NCBI RefSeq assembly: GCF_029846115.1 | Contig: NZ_JARVZZ010000001.1 | Location: forward strand, 1,240,001-1,304,000 | DNA from: Serratia marcescens | GTDB lineage: Bacteria; Pseudomonadota; Gammaproteobacteria; Enterobacterales; Enterobacteriaceae | DNA length: 64,000 bases | Reading direction: 5' to 3' | Part shown: positions 31,427 to 41,181 of the stretch, one piece after another | Layout: every line of letters begins with the position of its first letter | Numbering within the stretch: position 1 is the first letter of the stretch | Translations under genes and position numbers: made by a program | Notes under the pieces: generated by a model | The model's input: the letters and a program-made list of their open reading frames with translations, nothing else | Told to the model about the DNA's origin: nothing | Databases searched by the model: none

Positions 31427-33709
31427 TCAGAAGTGGGTGTTGATGCTCATGTAGTAGGTACGGCCCGGTTCGTTGTAGGTGGCCGCGCCCGCGCCGGCGA
31501 TGTTAATCGCGCCGGTGTTCGGATCGCCCACGTTCTGCGCGTTGCCGGCGCGGAACTGGCGTTTGTCGAACAGGTTGTCGATGCCGGCGGTGAGGCTGAC
31601 GTTTTTGGTCAGGTCATAGGTCGCGCTGGCGCCGACGACGGCATAAGGGCTGACCTCGCGGGTTTCGCCGCCGGTGGCCGGTTTACCCTGGTAGTTGTAC
31701 TTCTTCGGTTTCTGACGGCCGTACCAGGTCAGGGTGGACTGCATCGACAGATCCTGCGTGGCCTGCCAGCTGAGGGTCGAGTTGACGGTGAACTTCGGGA
31801 TCACCGACAGGTAATCGCCGGTGGTCTTGTTCTTGTTCTCGATCATGTAGGTGGCGTTGTTGCTCCAGGTGACGGTCTCGCTGACCGGCACGTTCAACGA
31901 GCCTTCCAGCCCTTGTACCACCGCTTTCGGTACGTTTTCCCACTGATAGACCGCCGTGCCGGTACTGCTGGTGGCGATGCGAGAGTTACCCGCCTCAATC
32001 TTGTTGTGGTAATCGTTGCGGAAGTAGGTCACGCCGGCCAGCCAGCCTTCGTTATGGAATTCCAGCCCGATCTCTTTGTTGACGCTGGTTTCCGCTTTCA
32101 GATCGTCGTTGCCCAGCAGGTAGCAGCCGTTTTTGGTATCGCTGCCGGCACATCCCTGGCCTTTGCTGTACAGCAGGTAGTTGCCGTTGGTCTGGAACAG
32201 CGTCGGGGCTTTATAGGAACGCGCGATGCCCATCTTCAGCGTGAAGTAGTCGCCCAGTTCCTGCGACAGGTTCAGCGCCGGGCTCCAGTTGTTGCCGGAT
32301 TCGGAATGCAGATCGTAACGCAGGCCCGGCGTCAGCATGGTGGTGTCGGTCAGCTCGATATTGTCTTCGGCGAACAGCGAGAAGATATGCGCGGAAGCGT
32401 AAGGGCTGCGCGTACCGGTAGTCATGCCGGGAATGGTGCCGCCCATCAGCGTTTGGCTGGTGGACGTGCCGTCTTTCATCCGCTGCTGGGTCCACTCGGT
32501 ACCCAGCGTGGCGGTCTGGGCGACGCCCAGTTCAAACGGCACGCTGACTTCGCTGTGCGCCAGGAAGTCGTCCAGTTTGGTGGTGCCGAACCCGGTGTTT
32601 TTGGTGTCGAAGATGCCTTCGGTGCCGCCGGCCAGCCCTTCGTTCAGGCGGGTGTTGCGGGTGCGTTCAAACTGAACGTAGTTGTTGGTGCTCACGCCGT
32701 TGTCCCAGGCGCCGCGGTGGGTCAGGCCGAAGGTTTCACGGTAGATGCGGTTGGTCTCTTCGCCGTAGTTGCTCTGCACCAGGGCGTTGGTGTTGGTGTT
32801 CTGGGTATCGCCGGCGTACAGGTTGCCCTGGCGGCCGTAAGCGTACTCGAACTCCAGCGACTGCAGATGGGCGAAGTCCCAGTGCAGCAAGGCGTCGATG
32901 TTTTTATCGACTACCCCTTCGCGCCCGGCCGGGACGCTGTTGGCGTAGGCGCCGACGCGTTCGGACTTGTGTGATTCGTTAATGTCCCAGGCATCGGCCT
33001 GCGTTTTGCTGTAGCCGCCGAACAGGCGGAAGCTCAGGGAATCGCTCAGCGGGCCGGACAGGCTGAAGTCGGTGCGCTTGGTGGCACCCTCCTGCTTGTG
33101 CTGCGGCACGTTGAAGTAGCCGTTCAGCGAGCCGTGCAGCGCATCGCCGGCCTTCTTGGTGATGATGTTGACCACGCCGCCCGCGGCGCCGTTGCCGTAG
33201 CGCGCTGCGGCAGGGCCGCGCAGCACTTCGATGCGCTCGATCATTTCCGGCGGCACCCAGGCGGTATCGCCGCGCGAGTCGCGCTCGCCGCGCCAGCCCT
33301 GGCGCACCGAGTTGCGGCTGGAGGCCGGCTTGCCGTCGATCAGAATCAGGGTGTTTTCCGGGCCCATGCCGCGGATATCGATCTGGCGGTTGTTGCCACG
33401 CTGGCCGCTGGTGGAGTTGCCGGTCAGGTTAACCCCGGGCATGGTGCGGATCAGTTCGCTGATGTCGCGCGCCGGCGGGCGTTTTTGGATCTCGTCGGCG
33501 GTGATGGTGGACACCCCCGGTGCCTGCAGGTTCTGCCGGGCGGCGGTCACCACGATGGTGTCTTCGCCGCGCGGTTTTTTATCCGCTGCGCCGCTGTTTT
33601 CTTCCGTGGTGGGGGTGTCGGTCTGCTGTGCGGCGTTGGCGAACGCGGACGCGCCCAATCCCAAGCCGATAAGAGTGGCTAAAGAATAACGTGATAGCTT
33701 GCTTTTCAT
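31427..33709 (-). CDS. fepA: Ferric enterobactin receptor FepA
   Basis: A 760-residue TonB-dependent outer-membrane receptor. The signal peptide ends near ANA-AQQT, and the TonB box is DTIVVTA (about residue 50). The plug has the FepA-type sequence PPARDISELIRTMPGVNL, GNNRQIDIRGMGPENTLILIDGKP and RIEVLRGPAAARYGNGAAGGVVNIITK. The barrel ends in terminal Phe (MSINTHF). Overall it is close to E. coli FepA (about 746 with signal). An AGGA ribosome-binding site precedes the ATG. It is divergent from fes-ybdZ-entF across a Fur-box region, as in E. coli. Confidence 0.95.
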   Translation of the reverse strand: MKSKLSRYSLATLIGLGLGASAFANAAQQTDTPTTEENSGAADKKPRGEDTIVVTAARQNLQAPGVSTITADEIQKRPPARDISELIRTMPGVNLTGNSTSGQRGNNRQIDIRGMGPENTLILIDGKPASSRNSVRQGWRGERDSRGDTAWVPPEMIERIEVLRGPAAARYGNGAAGGVVNIITKKAGDALHGSLNGYFNVPQHKQEGATKRTDFSLSGPLSDSLSFRLFGGYSKTQADAWDINESHKSERVGAYANSVPAGREGVVDKNIDALLHWDFAHLQSLEFEYAYGRQGNLYAGDTQNTNTNALVQSNYGEETNRIYRETFGLTHRGAWDNGVSTNNYVQFERTRNTRLNEGLAGGTEGIFDTKNTGFGTTKLDDFLAHSEVSVPFELGVAQTATLGTEWTQQRMKDGTSTSQTLMGGTIPGMTTGTRSPYASAHIFSLFAEDNIELTDTTMLTPGLRYDLHSESGNNWSPALNLSQELGDYFTLKMGIARSYKAPTLFQTNGNYLLYSKGQGCAGSDTKNGCYLLGNDDLKAETSVNKEIGLEFHNEGWLAGVTYFRNDYHNKIEAGNSRIATSSTGTAVYQWENVPKAVVQGLEGSLNVPVSETVTWSNNATYMIENKNKTTGDYLSVIPKFTVNSTLSWQATQDLSMQSTLTWYGRQKPKKYNYQGKPATGGETREVSPYAVVGASATYDLTKNVSLTAGIDNLFDKRQFRAGNAQNVGDPNTGAINIAGAGAATYNEPGRTYYMSINTHF

Positions 33710-33883
33710 TTGAGTGTCCTACCTTGCTGCCATCCCTCGCCGAACGGGGGGAAGGGCGGTTGTAGTTTTTGTGTAGTCGGAAATAGAAAATCGGCTGCGG
33801 CAAGGGATGCCATTGATATATCCCCGATCCCTGTCCGTTGCGCGCAATACCAGCACGATCTCCAAGCCTTACACACTATTGCA

Positions 33884-33902
33884 AATGCAAATTATTATCA
33901 AT
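33884..33902. promoter_or_regulatory. Fur box between fepA and fes
   Basis: AATGCAAATTATTATCAAT fits AATGATAATCATTATCATT at 15 of 19 positions. It lies between the divergent fepA and fes starts and could repress both. Confidence 0.78.
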
Positions 33903-33993
33903 AGTATTTGGCGTACAGTGCGTTCGGGCGGTGGCCGGCGATAGGGAAAAGTCGACGTTCCCGGTGCCGCCAACTACAAAATGGGTAGGCGTT

Positions 33994-35367
33994 GTGAATA
34001 CAGAACTACAGTCAGAAAGCAGCAGATTATTGGCCAGCAGCAATGCGGGCAGTCCAGGGTGGTGGTTGACGGTGGCACGGCGCGGTACGCCATGGGTAGA
34101 ACCGGCGGGTAACGGCCGCTGGCGAACCACCTTTTTCTGGCGCGATCCTCAGGGATGCGAATTGACCTCCGCCTACCGTCGCGTGTGGATCAACATTAAC
34201 TGCCTGACCGACCATCATCAGCCGAATCCGCCGCAAAGCCTGCAGCGTTTGGCCGGCACCGACGTGTGGTACTGGCAGACCGAGCTGAGCGGCGCCTGGC
34301 GCGGCAGCTACTGCTTTATCCCCTGCTTTGACGAGCGGCCGCCGGCGTTCAGCGGCGACGATGCGCACGCCAACATGCACAACTTGCGCCACTGGTGGCA
34401 TCAGGTGTTCGCCAGCGCCACCCCCGATTTGCTCAACCCGTATCGCTCCTGGCAAAGCGCCAGCGGCCACAGCGTCTCCGGCCTGCACATGCCGGATGCG
34501 CCGCCGCAGCCGGTATGGCGCTCGTTCGACGAGTACGAGATCGCCAGCGGGCGCTGCACGCCGCCGTTGCCGGCGCGTTTGCAGCGCCATACCTGGCAGA
34601 GCGAACGCCTGGGCAACAGCCGCGATGTCTGGATCTACACGACAGGCGACAGCAAGCCGGCCGAGCGTCCGTTGGCTATCCTGCTCGACGGCCAGTTCTG
34701 GGCGAAGCAGATGCCGGTCTGGGAGCCGCTGATGCAACTGACCCGCGAGGGGGCGTTGCCGGAAGCGGTGTATGTGCTGATCGACATCATCGATCTGCCG
34801 CACCGGGCGCGAGAATTAACCTGCAAGGACGATTTCTGGCTGGCGGTGCAGGAAGAACTGATGCCGCAGCTGGCCGACTGGGCGCCGCACAGCGACAAAC
34901 CGGCCGATACGGTGGTGGCGGGGCAAAGCTTTGGCGGTCTGGCCTCCCTGTATGCCGGGCTGCGCTGGCCGCAGCGTTTCGGCGCGGTGATCACCCAGTC
35001 CGGTTCCTATTGGTGGCCGCGGCGCGACATGCTGCAGCTGCCGAGCATTCCCGACGACGCCTGCTGGCTGATGCAGCAGGTAGAACGGCACGGCTTGGGC
35101 AACCACGGCGCGCTGAAGGTATTTATGGAAGCCGGTTCGCAGGAAAAGCTGGTGCACCGGGTCAGCGGCGAAATGGCGGCGCGCCTGAGCGACGCCGGCC
35201 ATCGGGTGCACTACCGGGTGGTGGAAGGCGGGCACGACGCGCTGTGCTGGCGCAGTGGCCTGACCGACGGGCTGCAGGCGGTCTGGGCCTCCGCTTTCGC
35301 CACCGCTTACCCGGCATCGGCGACGGCACGAGGAACACATGATGGAAAGCCTGAATCCGTTCGATGA
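33994..35367 (+). CDS. fes: Enterobactin esterase Fes
   Basis: A 457-residue cytoplasmic hydrolase that cuts the trilactone of ferric enterobactin so that iron can be released. It has the N-terminal Fes domain (FFWRDPQG, INCLTDHHQ, GTDVWYWQTELSGAWRGSYCFIP) and a C-terminal alpha/beta hydrolase with the nucleophile motif GQSFGG (Ser312) and the catalytic-His block GGHDALCWR. E. coli Fes is about 400 residues; the N-terminus here is longer. The GTG at 33994 with GGGTAGG upstream is my choice. The frame is open to a TTG at 33838, but that part covers the Fur box. The 3' end overlaps ybdZ by 29 bp. Confidence 0.93.
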   Translation: MNTELQSESSRLLASSNAGSPGWWLTVARRGTPWVEPAGNGRWRTTFFWRDPQGCELTSAYRRVWININCLTDHHQPNPPQSLQRLAGTDVWYWQTELSGAWRGSYCFIPCFDERPPAFSGDDAHANMHNLRHWWHQVFASATPDLLNPYRSWQSASGHSVSGLHMPDAPPQPVWRSFDEYEIASGRCTPPLPARLQRHTWQSERLGNSRDVWIYTTGDSKPAERPLAILLDGQFWAKQMPVWEPLMQLTREGALPEAVYVLIDIIDLPHRARELTCKDDFWLAVQEELMPQLADWAPHSDKPADTVVAGQSFGGLASLYAGLRWPQRFGAVITQSGSYWWPRRDMLQLPSIPDDACWLMQQVERHGLGNHGALKVFMEAGSQEKLVHRVSGEMAARLSDAGHRVHYRVVEGGHDALCWRSGLTDGLQAVWASAFATAYPASATARGTHDGKPESVR

Positions 35368-35548
35368 TCCACAGCAGCGCAGCCTGGTGCTGCGCAACGT
35401 ACAACAACAATACAGTTTGTGGCCGGATTTCCGCGCCATTCCGTCCGATTGGACGATCGTCTTCGGCCCGGCGGCGCACACCGCGTGCGCCGAATGGCTG
35501 GAACAGCATTGGCAAGGCATTCTGCCGGTCGCAGCACGCGAGGCGTGA
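35339..35548 (+). CDS. ybdZ: MbtH-family protein YbdZ
   Basis: A 69-residue MbtH-like protein that binds adenylation domains and activates them; in E. coli YbdZ it serves EntF. It has the family residues NPFDD, SLWPDF, IPSDW and AEWLEQHW. The ATG at 35339 (or 35342) lies inside the end of fes, so translation is coupled. It sits between fes and entF as in E. coli. It may also serve the Cy-A adenylation domain, since no other MbtH protein is seen in the window. Confidence 0.95.
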   Translation: MMESLNPFDDPQQRSLVLRNVQQQYSLWPDFRAIPSDWTIVFGPAAHTACAEWLEQHWQGILPVAAREA

Positions 35549-35580
35549 CCGGCGCCAGGTAATCACGGGAGCAATAAGCA

Positions 35581-38500
35581 GTGTCACACACCCCTAACTC
35601 TCTCAGCGGCCCGGCGCTTGCGGGCGAATGGCCGCTGGTCGCGGCGCAACCCGGCATTTGGGTCGCCGATCAAATTTCTCCACATCGCAATGCCTATGCG
35701 GTGGCCCATGCCATCGAACTCAACGGCCCCATTGCCGTAGAGCCTCTGCTGCAGGCCATCATCCAGGGCCTGGGCGAGGTGGATATGCTGCGCCTGCGTT
35801 TTGCGGAACGCGACGGCGTGCCGGTGCAATGGCTGGACGACGCGCTGTCGGTGCATGAGCCGGAACTCGTCGATCTGACGACGTCGCCGGATCCCGAAGC
35901 CGCCGCGCGCGCGCTGATGGATATCGATCTGGCGAGCGATCTGCGCGCCGGCAGCGGCGCGCCGCTGTATCGCCATGTGGTGATGCGTCTGGCGGATGAC
36001 CGCTGGTTCTGGTATCAGCGCTATCACCATCTGCTGGTGGACGGTTTCAGCTTCACCGCCATCGCTCGCCGCGTGGCGGCGATTTACACCCATCTTTGCC
36101 GCGGCGACGCGCTGGAACCGACGCCTTTCACGGCGTTCAGTGACGTGGTGGCGGAATACCAGGCTTACCGGGAGGCGCCGGCCTGGCAACGCGACGCCGA
36201 TTTCTGGCTCGAAAAAGCGCGGCAGCTGCCGCCGCCGGCCACGCTCTGCCCGCAGCCGCTGGCCGGGCAAACCCCCACGCCGCGCATCCACCGGCTGGAA
36301 CAGCGCTGCGATCCGCAGGCCTTCGCCGAACTGGTGCAGTGCGGCGCGCAGCAGAAGCTGAACGCCGCCGATATGGCGGTGGCGCTGGTGGCGCTGTGGG
36401 TATCGCGCCTGAGCGGCCAACCGAGCTTCAGCGCCGGTTTTATCTTCATGCGCCGCACCGGATCGGCCGCCCTGTGCGCCGCCGGCCCGGTGATCAACGT
36501 GCTGCCGATGGAAATGCACCTCGAGCCGCAGGCCACGCTGTATGAGGCCGCCGCCCGCATCAGCCGCGAGCTGAAAACGGTGCGCCGCCATCAGCGCTAC
36601 GACGCCGAACAGGTGCAGCGCGATCTGGGGCGCATCGGCGACGGCGAACCGCTGTACGGCACGGTCTTCAACTTCAAAATGTTCGATTACCAGCTGGACT
36701 TCGCCGGTATCGAAGGCATCACCCACGATCTGGCCTCCGGACCGGTGCGCGATCTGGAGATTGCGCTGTTTATCGACGAACACCATCAGTTGAAGGTGGA
36801 GCTGCTGGCCAACGCCGAGCGATACAGCCGCCAGGAACTGCAGGCGCACCTGCAGCGGCTGCCGCTGCTGCTGGCGCAGTTCGCCGCGCAGGCAACGTTG
36901 CCGATCGGCGAAGCCGATATGCTGACCACCGACGATCACGCGCTGCTGGCGCGGGTCAACGACACGGTGCACCCGGTGCCGGCGACCACGCTGAGCCAGC
37001 TGCTGGCGCAGCAGGCGCAAACCACGCCGGACGCACCGGCGCTGGCGGATGCGCATTTCAGCTTTACCTACCGCGAAACGCGCGAGCAGGTTACGGCGCT
37101 GGCGCGCGAGCTGGTGGCGCAGGGCGTGCGGCCGGGCGACATTGTGGCAGTGGCGCTGCCGCGTTCGGTGTTCCTGTCGCTGGCGTTGATGGCGATCGTG
37201 GAAGCGGGCGCCGCCTATCTGCCGCTGGACACCGGTTATCCGGACGAGCGGCTGGCGATGATGCTGGAAGACGCCGCGCCGCGGCTGGTCATCACCAACC
37301 CGGCGCAGCAGGCGCGTTTCGCCGACAAGGGCGAAATCTTGCTGTATGACGCGCCGCTGGCGGCCGATCACGCCGCCGGGGTGGCGATTGCGGGCCCGAC
37401 GCCGGACCATGCGGCCTATATTATCTTTACCTCCGGCTCCACCGGGCGTCCGAAAGGCGTGCTGGTCGGCCATCAGGCGATCGTCAACCGCCTGCTGTGG
37501 ATGCAGCACCAGTATCCACTGGGGGCGGACGACGCGGTGCTGCAGAAAACGCCGTGCAGTTTCGACGTCTCGGTGTGGGAATTCTTCTGGCCGCTGATGG
37601 TCGGCGCCCGGCTGGTGATGGCGCCGCCGGAGGCGCATCGCGACCCGCAGCAGCTGCAACAGCTGATCGCGCAACACCGCATTACCACGCTGCACTTCGT
37701 GCCGTCGATGCTGGCGGCTTTTGTGGCCGCCCTGGACGACGACGCGGCGGTGGCGAGCTGCGCCGCGCTGCGCCAGGTGTTCTGCAGCGGCGAAGCGCTG
37801 CCGGCGGAGCTGTGCCGCCTGTGGCAAAGCCGCACGGCGGTGCCGTTGCACAACCTCTACGGCCCGACCGAAGCGGCGGTGGATGTGACCTGGCATCCGG
37901 CCTACGGCGACGCGCTGGCGAAGGTGACCGGCGCCAACGTGCCGATCGGCCTGCCGGTGTGGAACACCGGGCTGCGCATTCTTGACGCGCGCCTGCGGCC
38001 GGTACCGCCGGGCGTGGCGGGCGATCTGTATCTGACCGGCGTGCAGCTGGCGCACGGCTACCTTGGCCGGCCGGATCTGACCGCCAGCCGCTTTGTCGCC
38101 GATCCGTTCGGCGAGGGCGGGCGCATGTACCGCACCGGCGACGTGGCGCGCTGGCTGCCGGACGGTGCGGTGGAATATTTGGGCCGCAGCGACGATCAGC
38201 TGAAGATCCGCGGGCAGCGTATCGAGCTGAGCGAAATCGACCACGCCTTGCTGTCGCTGCCGGGCGTGCGCCAGGCGGTGACGCACGCGCTGGTGCTGCA
38301 GGGCACGCCGGTGGACGCTGGCGGCGATGCGCGCCAACTGGTGGGTTACCTGGTGATGCAGCCCGGCGCGAGCTGGGATGCGGAAGCCCTGCGTGCGGCG
38401 CTGGCCGACCGCCTGCCGCCGCACATGGTGCCGGTGGCGCTGGTGGAAATGAGCGATTTGCCGCTGAGCGCCAACGGCAAGCTGGATCGCAAGGCCTTGC

Positions 38501-39525
38501 CGCAGCCGCAGGGCGGTGAACGCAAGGCAGGACGGCCGCCGCAGGCCGGGCTGGAAAGCGAGATCGCGGCGGTATTCGCCCGTTTGCTGCAGCGCGAGCA
38601 GGTGTTCGCCGACGACGATTTCTTCGCGCTCGGCGGCCATTCGCTGCTGGCGATGCGGCTGGCGGCGGAGCTGCGCCGCGATCTGGGCAAGGCGGTGTCC
38701 GTCGGCCAGGTGATGGTGGCGTCGCGCGTTGAGCAGCTGGCCGCCTTGCTGGCGGAAGATCGCACGCAGGAAGAGGCCGATCGCAGCGGCTTCGACAGCG
38801 TATTGCCGCTGCGCGTCACCGAGGGGCCGACGCTGTTCTGTCTGCACCCGGCGTCCGGTTTCTCCTGGCAGTTCAGCGTATTGCCGCGCTATCTCGATCA
38901 GCACTGGTCGCTGGTCGGTATCCAGTCACCGCGGCCGGACGGCCCGTTGGCGCTGAGCGAAGATATGGATCAGGTGGTGGATGCCCACCTGCAGACGGTG
39001 TTGCAGGTACAGCCGCACGGGCCATACCACTTCATCGGCTACTCGCTGGGCGGCACGCTGGCGCAGGGCATCGCCGCCCGGCTGCAGGCGCGCGGCGAGC
39101 AGGTGGCGTTCCTCGGCCTGTTGGATACCTATCCGCCGGAGACCCAAAACTGGGACGTGATGCTGGACGACAACGTGTTGAAGGAAGTGCAGCGCGAGCG
39201 CGAGCAGTTCCTGGCGGTGTCGCAGGATACGCTCGATCCGGCGCTGGGCGAGACGCGCACCGCGATGTTCGACAACATCGAGGCCAACTACGCCGATTCG
39301 GTGCGGTTGCTGTCGCACACGCGCACCGCCCGTTTCCTCGGCCAGGCGACGCTGTTCGTCGCCAAACGCACATTGCAGGAAGGAATGGACGTGCATCAGA
39401 CCTGGTCGCAGTACGTCGATGCGCTGCAGGTGCACGAGCTGGACTGCGCGCATGTCGATATCGTTTCGCCGGCGTCGTTCAAAGTGTTGGGGCCGCTGCT
39501 GAACCGGATCTTGCGCACGCTGTAA
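35581..39525 (+). CDS. entF: Enterobactin synthetase component F
   Basis: A 1314-residue NRPS with domains C-A-PCP-TE, as E. coli EntF (1293). The condensation domain has HHLLVDGFS (His149-His150). The adenylation domain has YIIFTSGSTGRPKGV and pocket segments FDVSVWEFF, HFVPSML, VFCSGEA and LYGPTEAAVDV identical to EntF, which give a serine code. The carrier has GGHSLLAM with Ser1021. The thioesterase has GYSLGG with Ser1155. It loads serine, condenses it with DHB from EntB, and the TE trimerises and cyclises DHB-Ser to enterobactin. It starts with GTG at 35581 after GGGAG, 32 bp after ybdZ. Confidence 0.97.
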   Translation: MSHTPNSLSGPALAGEWPLVAAQPGIWVADQISPHRNAYAVAHAIELNGPIAVEPLLQAIIQGLGEVDMLRLRFAERDGVPVQWLDDALSVHEPELVDLTTSPDPEAAARALMDIDLASDLRAGSGAPLYRHVVMRLADDRWFWYQRYHHLLVDGFSFTAIARRVAAIYTHLCRGDALEPTPFTAFSDVVAEYQAYREAPAWQRDADFWLEKARQLPPPATLCPQPLAGQTPTPRIHRLEQRCDPQAFAELVQCGAQQKLNAADMAVALVALWVSRLSGQPSFSAGFIFMRRTGSAALCAAGPVINVLPMEMHLEPQATLYEAAARISRELKTVRRHQRYDAEQVQRDLGRIGDGEPLYGTVFNFKMFDYQLDFAGIEGITHDLASGPVRDLEIALFIDEHHQLKVELLANAERYSRQELQAHLQRLPLLLAQFAAQATLPIGEADMLTTDDHALLARVNDTVHPVPATTLSQLLAQQAQTTPDAPALADAHFSFTYRETREQVTALARELVAQGVRPGDIVAVALPRSVFLSLALMAIVEAGAAYLPLDTGYPDERLAMMLEDAAPRLVITNPAQQARFADKGEILLYDAPLAADHAAGVAIAGPTPDHAAYIIFTSGSTGRPKGVLVGHQAIVNRLLWMQHQYPLGADDAVLQKTPCSFDVSVWEFFWPLMVGARLVMAPPEAHRDPQQLQQLIAQHRITTLHFVPSMLAAFVAALDDDAAVASCAALRQVFCSGEALPAELCRLWQSRTAVPLHNLYGPTEAAVDVTWHPAYGDALAKVTGANVPIGLPVWNTGLRILDARLRPVPPGVAGDLYLTGVQLAHGYLGRPDLTASRFVADPFGEGGRMYRTGDVARWLPDGAVEYLGRSDDQLKIRGQRIELSEIDHALLSLPGVRQAVTHALVLQGTPVDAGGDARQLVGYLVMQPGASWDAEALRAALADRLPPHMVPVALVEMSDLPLSANGKLDRKALPQPQGGERKAGRPPQAGLESEIAAVFARLLQREQVFADDDFFALGGHSLLAMRLAAELRRDLGKAVSVGQVMVASRVEQLAALLAEDRTQEEADRSGFDSVLPLRVTEGPTLFCLHPASGFSWQFSVLPRYLDQHWSLVGIQSPRPDGPLALSEDMDQVVDAHLQTVLQVQPHGPYHFIGYSLGGTLAQGIAARLQARGEQVAFLGLLDTYPPETQNWDVMLDDNVLKEVQREREQFLAVSQDTLDPALGETRTAMFDNIEANYADSVRLLSHTRTARFLGQATLFVAKRTLQEGMDVHQTWSQYVDALQVHELDCAHVDIVSPASFKVLGPLLNRILRTL

Positions 39526-39539
39526 TCGCGCCGTTATCT

Positions 39540-39580
39540 CGCCGCCAGGCACGGGGATGACCCCGCGTGTGGCGGCGTTT
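39540..39580 (+). terminator. entF terminator
   Basis: An outer stem CGCCGCCA/TGGCGGCG encloses an inner stem CGGGG/CCCCG, followed by TTTCTT. It lies 15 bp after the entF stop and ends fes-ybdZ-entF. Confidence 0.8.
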
Positions 39581-39606
39581 CTTGCGGTCGCTCACAGTTG
39601 AATATC

Positions 39607-39625
39607 AATGAGTTTTATTATCATT
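39607..39625 (+). promoter_or_regulatory. Fur box before entS
   Basis: AATGAGTTTTATTATCATT fits AATGATAATCATTATCATT at 15 of 19 positions, 75 bp before the entS start. It shows that entS has its own iron-regulated promoter. Confidence 0.78.
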
Positions 39626-39700
39626 ATTGATTTCGTCATCTGTGCTAGCATAGCGCCCCGCAACTGCAGAATCCCCGTTTAAAGATGTGGTGAACAACCG

Positions 39701-40969
39701 ATGAGTAGCAAACCCTCCATCCTGCTTGATTTTAGCCTGTTGAAAACCAACCGGGCTTTCCGCGCGGTATTCTGCGCGCGCTTTATCTCCATTGTGGCGC
39801 TGGGTCTGATGGCGATCGCCATCCCGGTGCAGATCCAGGCGCTGACCGGTTCCACCCTGCAGGTCGGGCTGGCGGTGACGCTGGCCGGCGGCGGCATGTT
39901 CGCCGGGCTGCTGATGGGGGGCGTATTGGCCGATCGCTATGAGCGGCGCCGGCTGATCCTGTTCGCGCGTTCTACCTGCGGCGTCGGCTTCGTCGGCCTG
40001 TGCCTCAACGCCCTGTTGCCGTCGCCTTCGCTGGCGGCCATTTATCTGCTGGCGGTGTGGGACGGCTTCTTCGGCGCGGTGGGGGTGACGGCGCTGCTGG
40101 CGGCCACGCCGGCGCTGGTGGGCCGCGAAAACATCGTGCAGGCGGGCGCCATCAGCATGCTGACGGTGCGCTTCGGCTCGATTCTTTCCCCGGCGATTGG
40201 CGGTCTGGTGATCGCCCATATGGGCATTGCCTGGAACTACGGCCTGGCGGCGTTTGGCACCCTGTTGACGCTGCTGCCGCTGCTGAGCCTGCCGCAGCTG
40301 ATGCCGCCGCCGCAGCCGCGTGAACACCCGCTGCGCGCGCTGGCGGGCGGCTTCGCCTTCCTGTTCCAGAACAAGGTGATCGGCATGGTGGCGCTGATCG
40401 GCGCGCTGCTGACCATGGCCAGCGCAGTGCGCGTGCTGTACCCGGCGATGGCGGAAAGCTGGCACATCGACGCTGCCCACCTCGGCTATATGTACGCCGC
40501 CGTGCCGCTCGGCGCGGCCATCGGTGCGTTCACCAGCGGGCGCGTGGCGCACGTGGCGCGCCCCGGCTGGGTGATGCTGCTGACAGCGATCGCGGCGTTC
40601 GCCGCCATTGGCCTGTTCGGCCTGATGCCGTGGTACAGCCTGGCGTTGCTGTGCCTGGTGGCGTTCGGCTACCTGAGCGCACTGAACTCGCTGCTGCAAT
40701 ACGGCCTGATCCAGAGCCTGACGCCGGACAACTTCCTCGGCCGCATCAACGGCCTGTGGACGGCGCAGAACGTGGTGGGTGATGCGCTGGGCGCGTTGCT
40801 GCTGGGGGCGATGGGCGCCTTCATGCTGCCGGCGATGAGCGCCAGCGGTTTCGGCTTCGGCGCGGCGCTGCTCGGCATCCTGTTGCTGTTCGCCATGACC
40901 GGTTTGCGCCAGGTGACGCTGCACAAACCGGAACCGCAGAACGAGGCGCAACCAGCCAGCGAAAAGTAA
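39701..40969 (+). CDS. entS: Enterobactin exporter EntS
   Basis: A 422-residue major facilitator superfamily protein with 12 predicted membrane helices that moves enterobactin from the cytoplasm to the periplasm. Typical segments are [28 protein letters not shown] at the start (pattern LLxTNxxFRAVFxARxxS), [15 protein letters not shown] (MFS loop 2-3 motif) and [19 protein letters not shown]. It matches E. coli EntS in size and sequence. In E. coli it lies near fepD/fepB, but here it stands between entF and entC. It may export both catecholates. Confidence 0.94.
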   Translation: MSSKPSILLDFSLLKTNRAFRAVFCARFISIVALGLMAIAIPVQIQALTGSTLQVGLAVTLAGGGMFAGLLMGGVLADRYERRRLILFARSTCGVGFVGLCLNALLPSPSLAAIYLLAVWDGFFGAVGVTALLAATPALVGRENIVQAGAISMLTVRFGSILSPAIGGLVIAHMGIAWNYGLAAFGTLLTLLPLLSLPQLMPPPQPREHPLRALAGGFAFLFQNKVIGMVALIGALLTMASAVRVLYPAMAESWHIDAAHLGYMYAAVPLGAAIGAFTSGRVAHVARPGWVMLLTAIAAFAAIGLFGLMPWYSLALLCLVAFGYLSALNSLLQYGLIQSLTPDNFLGRINGLWTAQNVVGDALGALLLGAMGAFMLPAMSASGFGFGAALLGILLLFAMTGLRQVTLHKPEPQNEAQPASEK

Positions 40970-40986
40970 CGTCATGCGCTAATGCG

Positions 40987-41042
40987 ACGCTGTGGGATCA
41001 AATAGCAATGCTTATCATCGGCATGCGTAAAACCCACAGCGT
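40987..41042. repeat. Inverted repeat in the entS-entC gap
   Basis: ACGCTGTGGG (40987-40996) and CCCACAGCGT (41033-41042) are perfect 10-bp arms with a 36-base interior that has its own ATGC/GCAT pair. No T run follows directly. It could be a terminator-like RNA structure after entS or a small dispersed repeat. Confidence 0.6.
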
Positions 41043-41128
41043 TTATGTCATGATTTCGAAATGAAAGAAGTGCTTACGTTTATTGACATAGCAAATATCG
41101 GCGAGTAATTTAGCGCGGAATTAACTCA

Positions 41129-41147
41129 AATGATAATCATTATTATA
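41129..41147 (+). promoter_or_regulatory. Fur box before entC
   Basis: AATGATAATCATTATTATA agrees with the Fur pattern at 17 of 19 positions, the best match in the window, 35 bp before the entC start. It would control entCEB-yncE. Confidence 0.88.
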
Positions 41148-41181
41148 TTGGTTATCACTTCAAATCCTTGAGGGCGAAGCG

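Noticed and set aside
35584..38904. 1106-codon minus-strand frame opposite entF
   Set aside because: Shadow frame caused by GC-rich codon use; entF on the plus strand is complete and recognisable end to end.
39605..40975. 456-codon minus-strand frame opposite entS
   Set aside because: Shadow of a complete MFS gene; composition of Gln, Arg and His typical of antisense frames.
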